From Winogradskyella eckloniae (GTDB lineage Bacteria; Bacteroidota; Bacteroidia; Flavobacteriales; Flavobacteriaceae), in contig NZ_JABRWP010000003.1 of NCBI RefSeq assembly GCF_013249045.1, positions 434,001 through 498,000 on the forward strand: DNA of 64,000 nucleotides. Direction: 5' to 3'. Every line of letters begins with the position of its first letter. The stretch's first letter is position 1. Both the position numbers and the translations under genes were made by a program. Below are positions 1 through 8,080 of the stretch, in pieces. A model generated the notes under the pieces. That model made no database searches and was not told the DNA's origin. It saw only the letters and a list, made by a program, of their open reading frames with translations.

Positions 1-693
1 ATGCGTATTTTAAGAATGGAGATTCCTATGAATTTCACTATGGAATTTTTAGAGGTCGAAATCTTAACAACGTTAGAAGCCAACGACTTATTACGAGCAT
101 CGGCACGTGTAAGACTAAATGTAGATAGAGGTGAAGGCGGTAAATACGCACCAACTGCAGACGCAACAGTAGGTTACCATATTAGTGTAGAACCGCATGA
201 CAATCCTTTTTATACGATTGATACGCAAGCGGCTTATAGAGTTGATTTATATAAAGATTATTTTGTAGCGCCAGGCTTATTATCGGGTTTAAAGTCTAAT
301 AATAAAGCCATTCAGGTCATTGGAAGTATTTATGCCAAAGAAAACGACTTTGATAATTGCTTAGTGCTTAATACCAACAAAAGCGTTATTGAAGCCTTAA
401 ACGGCAATTTATTTTTAGTAAAAGGCGCGCATATAAAAACACCTCCATTAGAAGATGGATGTCTTAAAGGGGTTATGCGAAAGCAAATTTTAGAATTGGT
501 ATCTAAAGATGTTAATCTCACGGTAGAAGAAGCATCTATAAGTCCGTTTGAACTTCAAAAAGCCGATGAGTTGTTTGTAACCAACGTAATAAAAGGTATT
601 GTGCCCATTACTAAATATCGTAAGAAAGTATTTAAAAAGGAGTTTGCTCAGGGTTTAATCACGAAGCTAAATGCAAAACTAAGGTTGGTGTAA
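1..693 (+). CDS. Class IV aminotransferase / aminodeoxychorismate lyase-like protein (5' end cut by window)
   Basis: PLP-dependent class IV aminotransferase family (branched-chain aminotransferase or 4-amino-4-deoxychorismate lyase type). In the visible 230 residues the expected PLP lysine is K98 in LKSNN, followed by the family signature E131-ALNGNLF and the C-terminal motif TPPLEDGCLKGVMR (about 148-160). Family members are usually near 280 residues and start with a segment that is missing here, so the ATG at base 1 is almost certainly internal and about 50 residues lie left of the window. The stop at 691-693 is 4 nt from the convergent yqgE-type gene. Which substrate it uses cannot be told from the sequence. 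Confidence 0.85.
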   Translation: MRILRMEIPMNFTMEFLEVEILTTLEANDLLRASARVRLNVDRGEGGKYAPTADATVGYHISVEPHDNPFYTIDTQAAYRVDLYKDYFVAPGLLSGLKSNNKAIQVIGSIYAKENDFDNCLVLNTNKSVIEALNGNLFLVKGAHIKTPPLEDGCLKGVMRKQILELVSKDVNLTVEEASISPFELQKADELFVTNVIKGIVPITKYRKKVFKKEFAQGLITKLNAKLRLV

Positions 694-697
694 CCTA

Positions 698-1252
698 TTA
701 ATTATAGCTTGGATTTTCTGGCGCATTAGACCAAATGCTATAATCGCCACCGAGTTCTAACATTTTATCGCGCCAAAACGAATTACAAGATTTTGAAATG
801 ATCTCATTGTTATAGACATTCTCAGAGACTAACCATGCATTAGATTTGAGCTCATTGTCTAGTTGTTTTTCATCCCAACCAGAATAGCCTAAAAAGAATC
901 GAATATCAGTAGCCGTGATTTTACCGTTATTGATTAGCTCAATCACTACAGCAAAATCGCCACCCCAAAAAATGCCATTAGAAATTTCTACACTGTCGGG
1001 AATAAGGTCTGGAGATTTATGTATAAAATAAAGATTGTCTTGCTCTACAGGACCGCCATTATAAACAGGGAATTCCGAGTCTGTACCATCAATAAGATCT
1101 TTAAGGTTGTACTCTAAAGGTTTGTTTAATATAAAGCCCACAGAACCCAACGCGTTATGGTCTGCTAGGAGTATAACAGCGCGATTAAATGAAATATCTC
1201 CGATGATGGAAGGTTCAGCAATCAGTAGATTACCTTTTTCGGGTTTGTTCAT
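698..1252 (-). CDS. YqgE/AlgH family protein (UPF0301)
   Basis: A 184-residue member of the YqgE/AlgH family, widespread in Gram-negative bacteria and without an established biochemical role. The family's N-terminal signature is clear at residues 7-29 (GNLLIAEPSIIGDISFNRAV), followed by a FILNKPL motif near residue 40 and a GYSGWDEKQL motif near 125. The length matches the family. There is no signal peptide or membrane segment, so it should be cytoplasmic. It lies downstream of the HU gene on the same strand but is separated from it by a strong terminator, so it is probably transcribed on its own. Confidence 0.9.
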   Translation of the reverse strand: MNKPEKGNLLIAEPSIIGDISFNRAVILLADHNALGSVGFILNKPLEYNLKDLIDGTDSEFPVYNGGPVEQDNLYFIHKSPDLIPDSVEISNGIFWGGDFAVVIELINNGKITATDIRFFLGYSGWDEKQLDNELKSNAWLVSENVYNNEIISKSCNSFWRDKMLELGGDYSIWSNAPENPSYN

Positions 1253-1346
1253 TTTAGGCTTTTAATTAGAGTAATAATCTATTATGAATTACTAAATCTA
1301 GTTTTTTTTTGTTAGATAAACAACTTAAATGCCTTAAAATTAGGAC

Positions 1347-1372
1347 AAAAAAAAACCTGCTCATGGAGCAGG
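1347..1372 (-). terminator. Rho-independent terminator of the HU gene
   Basis: A perfect 7-bp stem CCTGCTC/GAGCAGG (1356-1362 and 1366-1372) with a 3-nt loop is followed, on the minus strand, by nine T residues (A-tract 1347-1355). It lies 26 nt past the HU stop codon and points in the same direction, so it should end HU transcription before the YqgE-type gene. Confidence 0.9.
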
Positions 1373-1397
1373 CTTTATATTTTAAACTAAATATGTC

Positions 1398-1670
1398 TTA
1401 GTTTACTGCGCTACTTAAGTCAGAACCTGCCTTAAATTTCACAACATTTTTAGCTTTGATTTTGATAGTTTTACCAGTTTGTGGGTTTCTTCCATCTCTT
1501 GCCGCTCTTTTAGAAACTGACCAAGAACCAAATCCTACTAAAGATACTCTGTTACCTTTTTGTAAAGATCCTTCAATATCAACTAATAAAGAGTCTAATG
1601 CTTTTTTTGCTGCTGCTTTAGTGATTCCAGCATTCTCTGCCATTCCGTTGATTAAATCTGTTTTGTTCAT
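1398..1670 (-). CDS. HU family DNA-binding protein
   Basis: Histone-like nucleoid protein of 90 residues, which binds and bends DNA as a dimer. It begins MNKTDLINGMAENAGITKAA and contains the HU/IHF signature VGFGSWSVSKRAARDGRNPQTG (about residues 45-66) with the DNA-binding beta-arm RNPQTGK. The reading frame is open for 22 more codons upstream, to 1736, but the HU fold starts exactly at the ATG at 1668-1670. The upstream stretch is AT-rich and not HU-like, so the shorter start is chosen. A strong terminator follows at 1347-1372. Confidence 0.95.
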   Translation of the reverse strand: MNKTDLINGMAENAGITKAAAKKALDSLLVDIEGSLQKGNRVSLVGFGSWSVSKRAARDGRNPQTGKTIKIKAKNVVKFKAGSDLSSAVN

Positions 1671-1704
1671 AAAATTATAATTTAAATTTGTTAAATAATT
1701 CGAT

Positions 1705-1737
1705 TTTAAATAAGTGTTGTTAAAATCCGTAGACAAA
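1705..1737 (-). promoter_or_regulatory. Possible promoter for the HU gene
   Basis: On the minus strand, TTTG (1737-1734) is followed after 21 nt by TATTTAAA (1712-1705), 34 nt before the HU start codon. This resembles the Bacteroidota layout TTTG-N19-21-TAnnTTTG, but the -7 box matches poorly at its last three bases. Confidence 0.3.
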
Positions 1738-1867
1738 ATTATTAGTAATATTCAGCTACACAAGTAATAGCAAGGGAAAAACGGATTTTTGTTGATAACT
1801 TGAGGCATTTGTTAATAACCAAGATGCATTTTAACGGATTTTTCACAAATCCAATGTTTACAAGGGT

Positions 1868-2827
1868 TTACAGCATTTTTGCGGAGGAAGAAAATCGAAA
1901 GCCGTTCAGAAGTGATTTTACTGGCATTTTTCGCTTGCCTGGCAATTGAATTTCTAAAATATTTATGTAACCGCCTTGGCATGATACTTTTAGCGCATCT
2001 TTGGATGCAATCACGGTGCCGAGCTCTAATTGATGTGTAGCTTCAATTTTTTCTACAGCATAAATTTTAACGGATAAGGGCTGGTCTTCATCATTATCGA
2101 GATAACACCAAGCCGTTGGAAACGGATTTAATCCTCTTATCTTATTATATATAGTGTCTAAGGTTTGGGACCAATCTATTTTGCAATTGTCACGGTTAAG
2201 CTTATAGGCTGTTTTTAAATCTTTAGACTGCGGTTGTATCGTTGTGGTCACGGCATCTGCTTTGATTTGCGCCACGGTTTCTATGACCAAAGCGCTACCA
2301 ATACGCATTAAATCGTCGTGTAATTCACCCACGGTAGTCGTCTTGCCAATGGAAGTTTCTTCACTTTTAATTATGGCACCTGTATCTATTTTTTCGTCAA
2401 TAAAAAATGTAGTCACACCTGTTTTGGTTTCTCCATTAATAATAGCCCAATGGATGGGTGCTGCACCTCTATACTGTGGTAATAGTGATGCATGAAGGTT
2501 AAACGTACCATATTCTGGCATTTGCCAAACCACTTTTGGCAACATTCTAAAGGCTACAATAATTTGTAAATTGGCGTCTAAAGCCTTTAACGTTTCAATA
2601 AAAGAGGTGGCTTTTAAATTTGTTGGTTGTAGAATGTTTAAATCATGTGCTAACGCAAATTCCTTTACAGCCGAAGCTCTTAGTTTTTGACCACGACCAG
2701 CAGGTCGGTCTGGAGCTGTAATAACGCCAACAACCTTATAATTGTGGTCTATTAGTGCTTTTAAACTGGCAACGGCAAAGTCTGGAGTGCCCATAAAAAC
2801 GATGCGTAAGTCACGTTGTGTTGTCAT
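1868..2827 (-). CDS. fmt: Methionyl-tRNA formyltransferase
   Basis: Formylates the methionine on initiator tRNA using 10-formyltetrahydrofolate. At 319 residues it has the normal length. The N-terminal formyltransferase fold shows IVFMGTPDFAVASL (residues 9-22) and the catalytic region N110-LHASLLPQYRG-121, with N110, H112 and the SLLPxxRG loop as expected, then D148 in KIDTG. The C-terminal OB-fold domain starts near residue 210. Its ATG overlaps the recQ stop by 4 nt (2824-2827), so the two are translationally coupled in the NTPase-recQ-fmt operon. Confidence 0.97.
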   Translation of the reverse strand: MTTQRDLRIVFMGTPDFAVASLKALIDHNYKVVGVITAPDRPAGRGQKLRASAVKEFALAHDLNILQPTNLKATSFIETLKALDANLQIIVAFRMLPKVVWQMPEYGTFNLHASLLPQYRGAAPIHWAIINGETKTGVTTFFIDEKIDTGAIIKSEETSIGKTTTVGELHDDLMRIGSALVIETVAQIKADAVTTTIQPQSKDLKTAYKLNRDNCKIDWSQTLDTIYNKIRGLNPFPTAWCYLDNDEDQPLSVKIYAVEKIEATHQLELGTVIASKDALKVSCQGGYINILEIQLPGKRKMPVKSLLNGFRFSSSAKML

Positions 2828-4719
2828 ATAAGAGTATAGGTGTTTGTTGGTGTTAATGTTATGGTTTTTGTTTCTATTAATTCTGAAATGCTCCGAAACA
2901 ATGCTTCTTCAGAACAGTTTAACTGTTGCATTAATTGTCGCGAAGATAAGGCTTCAGTCTGTAATAGTTTTAAAATTTGAAAGGATATAGCATCACTAGA
3001 AGCGTCTGTAGCTTTTGTAGATGGCGCTGTACAAACTGAGCAAATACCACAATTGGTTTTAGAAGTTTCTCCAAAATACTGAAGCAATTGTCTATTTCTA
3101 CAACGCGTATCATTTTTGATGTAGTGCAATACGGCCTCTATTTGCTGATGCTTTAAACGGTGTTGTTGTTCAATAGTTTTGGCAATAGGGTTTATGGTAA
3201 TCGCATCTTCTCTGGGTTTAATAAATGTAATTTCAGAATCTGTATTGGCTATTTGTAAACTAATAACGTCATCGCTCTCTAAGCGTTGCAATTGTGCAAT
3301 AACTTGTTTTTCAGATAACTTGGCTTTTTTTGTGATTAAACTCAAATCCACTTTGGTGTCATAGTCAAATATGCCACCATAGGTTCTTAATATAACTTTT
3401 ACCAGTAGGTTGAGATCTTTATGTGTTTCTAAATATTGAAACAAAACCGTATTTGTGGTGATAAACTGAATTTTGGTTCTGTAATTAAAATGTTGCGTTA
3501 AGGTAATGACAGCATTTCTATCGAGTAAAATAAGAGCGTTGTAAGTAATCGAGGCACTTAGTTTGTACTGTTGGCAAAAGGACTTAAAATCAAATTGATG
3601 TAAGGTGTTTTCGCCTTCGCCATAGGATATTTGAAAGTAATTACACAACTTATTATAAACCGTTTTTACAAAAGTAACGGATGGTAACGCGCTTAAAAAC
3701 TGATTGCGTAAATGATCTTCATCAATGTGCTGTTTTAAGATAATAGCATGGGCTTTTTCTCCATTTCTTCCGGCGCGTCCTGCTTCTTGGTAATAACTTT
3801 CTAAACTTTCGGGTAAATTAAAGTGAATCACGGTTTTAACGTTGGCCTTGTCAATACCCATCCCAAATGCTGTCGTTGCCACCATAATAGGTGTTTGCTC
3901 ATGCGTCCATTGGTATAAGCGTTCTTGCTTTTCCTTATGGGTAATACCACCATGATAAAAGGTAGACGAAAAGCCTTTTGCCTTTAAATACTGATGTATA
4001 TCAGTGGTGGCACGTCTGTTTCTAACATAGATAATGGAGGATTCAGGAGCGTTGGTTAAAATCTGTTCTAATTGAAAGAGTTTATCATCCGTATGTACAA
4101 CGCTGTAGGCAATATTAGGTCGTGTAAACGAAGCTTTAAAAACGCTAGGATTTATAAAATCGAGATTTTTAATAATATCTTCTACCACATTATGTTTTGC
4201 CGTTGCAGTTAGTGCGATGCAATTAACATGAGGATGTAACTCCCGTAAGACCGAAATGTTTTTATAAGCAGGTCTAAAATCATTGCCCCATTGGCTAATA
4301 CAATGCGCTTCATCTACAGCAATTAGGTTCACTTTCATGCGCTGAATGCGTTCCTTTACCAAGGTCTGTTGCAGGCGTTCTGGAGACAGGTAAAGAAATT
4401 TGTAATTCCCATATATGCAATTGTCTAATTGTGTGTCTAAATCCTTATAAGACATGCCAGAAGTTAAAGCGATGGCTTTAATACCTTTTTCTTTTAAGGT
4501 ATTTACCTGATCTTTCATTAAGGCAATTAAAGGCGAGACCACAATGCAAATACCCTCTTGAATCAGAGCAGGAATCTGAAAACAAACGGATTTTCCACCA
4601 CCTGTTGGTAGTAATGCAAAGGTGTCTTCATGGTTTAAAACAGAAGAGATAATGTCTTCTTGATAAGGTCTAAAAGACGTGTGTTGCCAATATCGTTCTA
4701 ATACTTCTATAGGATGCAT
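2824..4719 (-). CDS. recQ: ATP-dependent DNA helicase RecQ
   Basis: Superfamily 2 3'-5' DNA helicase for recombination and fork repair. Walker A is TGGGKS (39-44) and Walker B is DEAH (136-139) followed by the RecQ-specific CISQWGNDFRP aromatic-rich loop. Later come motifs V and VI (ATTAFGMGIDK, QEAGRAGRNG) and a zinc-binding RecQ C-terminal domain with Cys540, Cys557, Cys560 and Cys563. At 631 residues it ends shortly after a winged-helix-like tail, and I see no clear HRDC domain. The start overlaps the upstream NTPase stop by 1 nt (TAATG) and its own stop overlaps fmt by 4 nt. Confidence 0.96.
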   Translation of the reverse strand: MHPIEVLERYWQHTSFRPYQEDIISSVLNHEDTFALLPTGGGKSVCFQIPALIQEGICIVVSPLIALMKDQVNTLKEKGIKAIALTSGMSYKDLDTQLDNCIYGNYKFLYLSPERLQQTLVKERIQRMKVNLIAVDEAHCISQWGNDFRPAYKNISVLRELHPHVNCIALTATAKHNVVEDIIKNLDFINPSVFKASFTRPNIAYSVVHTDDKLFQLEQILTNAPESSIIYVRNRRATTDIHQYLKAKGFSSTFYHGGITHKEKQERLYQWTHEQTPIMVATTAFGMGIDKANVKTVIHFNLPESLESYYQEAGRAGRNGEKAHAIILKQHIDEDHLRNQFLSALPSVTFVKTVYNKLCNYFQISYGEGENTLHQFDFKSFCQQYKLSASITYNALILLDRNAVITLTQHFNYRTKIQFITTNTVLFQYLETHKDLNLLVKVILRTYGGIFDYDTKVDLSLITKKAKLSEKQVIAQLQRLESDDVISLQIANTDSEITFIKPREDAITINPIAKTIEQQHRLKHQQIEAVLHYIKNDTRCRNRQLLQYFGETSKTNCGICSVCTAPSTKATDASSDAISFQILKLLQTEALSSRQLMQQLNCSEEALFRSISELIETKTITLTPTNTYTLI

Positions 4720-5267
4720 TACTGCAAAGTTAAGGACTCTAAAATAAAATCGGTTCGTGTGGCAACACTGCCAAAGGGTACATCAATTAACTGGTAACCA
4801 AATCGTGTATACGTCGCAATAAGGTGCTGGTGAATTTTAGTAGCTTCTTCAAAGTTTTCATAGCGTTCATTGTCGCTAGTAAAAATGGCTTTCCAAGGTG
4901 CTAAAATAAAAATGTAATCATAGGTGTACTGTGCACAAGCCTCTACAAAATGTTGCGGATAGCTGTCGCCAATAAAATCCATATAGGCGATGACATCAGG
5001 TAGGCCTCTGTCTAAAAAAACAAATGCTTCTGTTGCCTCAGCAGCATCTTTAAATTGTTGGATTCTACCTTCTAAAAGTTTTTCACTAAAAAGTAAAGGT
5101 TCTGTAAGGAATAATTGCTCTATACCATCTTGCCTGGCTTGTAAGGTAATCTGCCTTGAGACTTCATCAAAGCACTTAAAATTACGTTTTTTTAAGGCAT
5201 TAATCAGTGTTGTTTTTCCTGTTCCAGGACCTCCAGCAATTACAATTTTTTTTGGGTTCAATGTCAT
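4719..5267 (-). CDS. P-loop ATP/GTPase of the AAA_28 (NadR/Ttd14-like) type
   Basis: A 182-residue P-loop NTPase. The Walker A motif is G12-GPGTGKTT-20. A FLDRGLPD motif near residue 103 resembles the Walker B/DR(G/S) region of AAA_28 and nucleoside-kinase-like folds, and a basic ERYENFEEA lid segment follows. No membrane segment is present. It is the first gene of a tightly packed operon with recQ and fmt (1-nt and 4-nt overlaps). The substrate is unknown; AAA_28 proteins are often annotated only as ATPases. Confidence 0.8.
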   Translation of the reverse strand: MTLNPKKIVIAGGPGTGKTTLINALKKRNFKCFDEVSRQITLQARQDGIEQLFLTEPLLFSEKLLEGRIQQFKDAAEATEAFVFLDRGLPDVIAYMDFIGDSYPQHFVEACAQYTYDYIFILAPWKAIFTSDNERYENFEEATKIHQHLIATYTRFGYQLIDVPFGSVATRTDFILESLTLQ

Positions 5268-5448
5268 TATTATGTAAACATTTAATAAGCGTTAAAAATA
5301 AGGGATTAATAGTAGAAAATTAAAATCCTGTTAGATTTTTGAATTTAAAAGTAAAATAGAAGTAAGTATGCCATCATCTATTGTGGTTGTTTTAGGCTAG
5401 AAAAACGCTTGAAAATAGATTTGTGCTTTTGCTTTTAAGTTTTAAACG

Positions 5449-5456
5449 TATCTTTA
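5449..5456 (+). promoter_or_regulatory. Possible -7 element upstream of the DUF493 gene
   Basis: TATCTTTA lies 12 nt before the DUF493 start codon and matches TAnnTTTG except in the last base. A TTTG sits 17 nt further upstream (5428-5431), slightly closer than the usual 19-21 nt. Confidence 0.35.
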
Positions 5457-5468
5457 CAGCCATAAAAA

Positions 5469-5768
5469 ATGACTATGGAGAATTCTAAAAAGACGGACGA
5501 ATTTTACGAAAAATTAAAATCGCAATTGTACGATACAGCCCTTTGGCCTACCACCTATTTATATAAGTTTATTGTACTTACAGATGGTTTGGGAATTAAG
5601 CAAATTGAAGCCCTTTTCGATAATTTAGGCGCCGTTATCACCACAACCGCATCAAAAAACGGAAAATACACCAGTGTGTCTATTAATGTAAGAATGAAAA
5701 ACCCAGAAGCTGTAGTGGATAAATACAAAGAAGTGGCGGAAAAGGTAGACGATGTAATTTCTCTATAA
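5469..5768 (+). CDS. DUF493 family protein
   Basis: A 99-residue DUF493 (YbeD-like) protein, an ACT-like ferredoxin fold of unknown function that is often thought to be regulatory. Typical features are the early FYEKLKSQLYDT helix, WPTTYLYKFIV and the SKNGKYTSVSINVRMKNPE segment around 60-80. A second ATG two codons downstream (5475) is an equally possible start. It is followed after 91 nt by the DUF4290 gene on the same strand and is divergent from the recQ operon. Confidence 0.9.
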   Translation: MTMENSKKTDEFYEKLKSQLYDTALWPTTYLYKFIVLTDGLGIKQIEALFDNLGAVITTTASKNGKYTSVSINVRMKNPEAVVDKYKEVAEKVDDVISL

Positions 5769-5796
5769 AATACCTTTTAAGCTTCGTATTTTTTTG

Positions 5797-5804
5797 TACT
5801 TTGC
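5797..5804 (+). promoter_or_regulatory. Possible -7 element for the DUF4290-murA operon
   Basis: TACTTTGC resembles a flavobacterial -7 box (TAnnTTTG with one base fewer in the middle). If it is used, transcription would begin near 5811, which would exclude the more upstream TTG (5794) as start of the DUF4290 gene and favour the TTG at 5860. Confidence 0.35.
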
Positions 5805-5859
5805 AACAAAACCTAGAGACTTCAGGTTAAAACATATTTACTACACACATTTTACAATT

Positions 5860-6519
5860 TTGATTGACGATTTAGAATACAACACAGAGCGCGAGCATTT
5901 AATAATTCCGGAATACGGACGTCATCTCCAAAAGATGATTAATCACGCAAAATCTCGCGAAACCAAAGAAGAGCGCAATAAGTTAGCCAATGCCATTATA
6001 TCTGTAATGGGTAATTTACAACCGCATTTAAGAGATGTTCCAGATTTTAAGCATAAGCTTTGGGATCAGCTATTTATTATGGCAGATTTTGATATTGATG
6101 TTGACGCACCTTATGGAGAGCCTTCAAAGGAAGAAATTCAAGCCAGACCAGAACCTCTTAAATATCCGCAAAACCATCCTAAGTATCGATTTTATGGAAA
6201 TAACATAAAAACAATGATTGATGTCGCTGTGAGTTGGGAAGATAGTGAGTTAAAGGAAGCTTTAACCTATACGATTGCGAATCATATGAAAAAGTGTTTC
6301 CTTAATTGGAATAAGGATACGGTTGAAGATGATGTAATCTACAACCATTTGTATGAACTTTCTGGTGGAAAATTAAACCTTAAAGATAGTGATGAAGACC
6401 TTACGGATTCTACGAGTTTAATGCGTACAAAATCGAAGTATGGTGGTAAAAACAATTCAAACAAAAAGAATAACAATTCCAACAAGAAAAAATATTCTAA
6501 TAACAGAAAACGTTACTAA
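5860..6519 (+). CDS. DUF4290 domain-containing protein
   Basis: A 219-residue Bacteroidota-specific DUF4290 protein of unknown function. The conserved start of the family, IDDLEYNTEREHLIIPEYGR, begins directly after the TTG at 5860, so this TTG is taken as the start. The frame is open to another TTG at 5794, but the 22 extra residues look non-coding and contain a promoter-like box. The last 30 residues are low complexity, rich in Asn, Lys and Ser, and strongly basic, suggesting nucleic-acid or membrane contact (inference). murA starts 5 nt downstream, so the two are co-transcribed. Confidence 0.85.
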   Translation: MIDDLEYNTEREHLIIPEYGRHLQKMINHAKSRETKEERNKLANAIISVMGNLQPHLRDVPDFKHKLWDQLFIMADFDIDVDAPYGEPSKEEIQARPEPLKYPQNHPKYRFYGNNIKTMIDVAVSWEDSELKEALTYTIANHMKKCFLNWNKDTVEDDVIYNHLYELSGGKLNLKDSDEDLTDSTSLMRTKSKYGGKNNSNKKNNNSNKKKYSNNRKRY

Positions 6520-6524
6520 TACGA

Positions 6525-7841
6525 ATGGGTACATTTAAAATTGAAGGTGGTCACAAGTTAAAAGGAAAAATTCAACCACAAGGCGCAAAAAACGAAGCAT
6601 TACAAATTTTATGTGCAGTGCTTTTAACTGCTGAAGAAATTAAGATCGATAATATTCCAGATATTATTGATGTCAATAAACTCATTGCCCTTTTAAAAAA
6701 ATTAGGTGTAAAAATTAATAAATTAGGAAAAGGCTCTTATACCTTTAAAGCTGATGACGTTAATTTAAAATATTTAGAATCTGCAGAATTTAAAGAAGAC
6801 GGAAAAGGGTTAAGAGGATCCATTATGATTGTTGGGCCATTATTGGCACGATTTGGTAAGGGTTATATTCCTAAACCAGGTGGTGATAAAATAGGGCGTC
6901 GAAGATTAGATACACACTTTGAAGGTTTTATTAACCTTGGTGCAGAATTCCGTTATAACAAAGAAGATTTATTTTATGGTGTTGAAGCTAAAAAGCTAAA
7001 AGGCACATATATGCTTTTAGATGAAGCCTCAGTAACCGGAACCGCAAATATTGTTATGGCTGCTGTTTTAGCAGAAGGCATCACAACCATTTACAATGCT
7101 GCTTGTGAACCGTATTTACAACAGTTGTGTAAAATGCTTAACCGCATGGGCGCTAAAATTTCTGGTGTTGGTTCTAACATGTTAATTATTGAAGGGGTTG
7201 ATACTTTAGGAGGAACAGATCATAGAATGTTGCCAGACATGATTGAAATTGGAAGTTGGATAGGTTTAGCAGCTATGACTAAAAGTGAATTGACCATTAC
7301 TAATGTGAGTTGGGATGATTTAGGACAAATTCCTAATGTTTTTAGAAAAATAGGAATAACTGTAGAACGCCAAGGCGATGATATCCATATTCCAGCACAT
7401 ACTAATGGTTATGAAGTGCAAAACTTTATTGATGGATCTATTTTAACTATAGCAGATGCACCTTGGCCAGGATTTACACCAGATTTATTAAGTATAATCT
7501 TAACGGTTTTAACACAAGCGAGAGGGAGTGCAGTTGTACACCAAAAAATGTTTGAAAGCCGTTTGTTCTTTGTAGATAAATTGATAGATATGGGCGCAAA
7601 AATTATTCTTTGTGATCCGCATAGAGCGACCGTAATTGGTCATGATTTCAAATCGACTTTAAAAGCGACAACCATGACATCGCCAGATATAAGAGCAGGT
7701 GTGTCTTTATTAATTGCAGCATTATCGGCGAAAGGAACCTCTATGATTCATAATATAGAACAGATAGATCGTGGATATGAAAACATTGATGAACGTCTTA
7801 GAGCTATTGGTGCTAAGATTGAACGCTTAGAAGGCAATTAA
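6525..7841 (+). CDS. murA: UDP-N-acetylglucosamine 1-carboxyvinyltransferase (Asp-type)
   Basis: First committed step of peptidoglycan synthesis: transfers enolpyruvate from PEP to UDP-GlcNAc. At 438 residues it has the EPSP-synthase fold with the catalytic GAKNEAL motif (Lys22, Asn23) and the LLARFGKGYIPKPGG loop. In E. coli the loop carries Cys115 followed by TIGARP; here the residue is Asp121 (codon GAT 6885-6887) in GGDKIGRRR. A Cys-to-Asp change keeps the enzyme active but removes the fosfomycin target in other bacteria. It lies 5 nt downstream of the DUF4290 gene and ends at a strong terminator. Confidence 0.97.
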   Translation: MGTFKIEGGHKLKGKIQPQGAKNEALQILCAVLLTAEEIKIDNIPDIIDVNKLIALLKKLGVKINKLGKGSYTFKADDVNLKYLESAEFKEDGKGLRGSIMIVGPLLARFGKGYIPKPGGDKIGRRRLDTHFEGFINLGAEFRYNKEDLFYGVEAKKLKGTYMLLDEASVTGTANIVMAAVLAEGITTIYNAACEPYLQQLCKMLNRMGAKISGVGSNMLIIEGVDTLGGTDHRMLPDMIEIGSWIGLAAMTKSELTITNVSWDDLGQIPNVFRKIGITVERQGDDIHIPAHTNGYEVQNFIDGSILTIADAPWPGFTPDLLSIILTVLTQARGSAVVHQKMFESRLFFVDKLIDMGAKIILCDPHRATVIGHDFKSTLKATTMTSPDIRAGVSLLIAALSAKGTSMIHNIEQIDRGYENIDERLRAIGAKIERLEGN

Positions 7842-7873
7842 GCCGCACAGCATTAAATCAAATAAAATTAAAG

Positions 7874-7905
7874 AAAGACTACAGACCATTGTAGTCTTTT
7901 TCTTT
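7874..7905 (+). terminator. Rho-independent terminator after murA
   Basis: A perfect 10-bp stem, AAAGACTACA (7874-7883) with TGTAGTCTTT (7890-7899), a 6-nt loop and a T-rich tail to about 7905. It ends the DUF4290-murA operon 32 nt after the murA stop. Confidence 0.9.
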
Positions 7906-8080
7906 TCTAATCGTTTCAATTTTAATGGGCAGATGGAAACACAGCCAAATTACGTTAAAATTGAATCCATTATTAATAGGTTGTCTATCGGTAAATAAAG
8001 TTATTTCATCGAGGTATTAGATCATAGGCTATCAATAATTTGTATCTTACGATTTAAAATAATTTTGAAATTATAATCAA

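Noticed and set aside
1722..1789. Inverted pair AAAATCCGT / ACGGATTTT as a terminator of fmt
   Set aside because: The arms are about 50 nt apart and no T-tract follows; a terminator cannot be supported.
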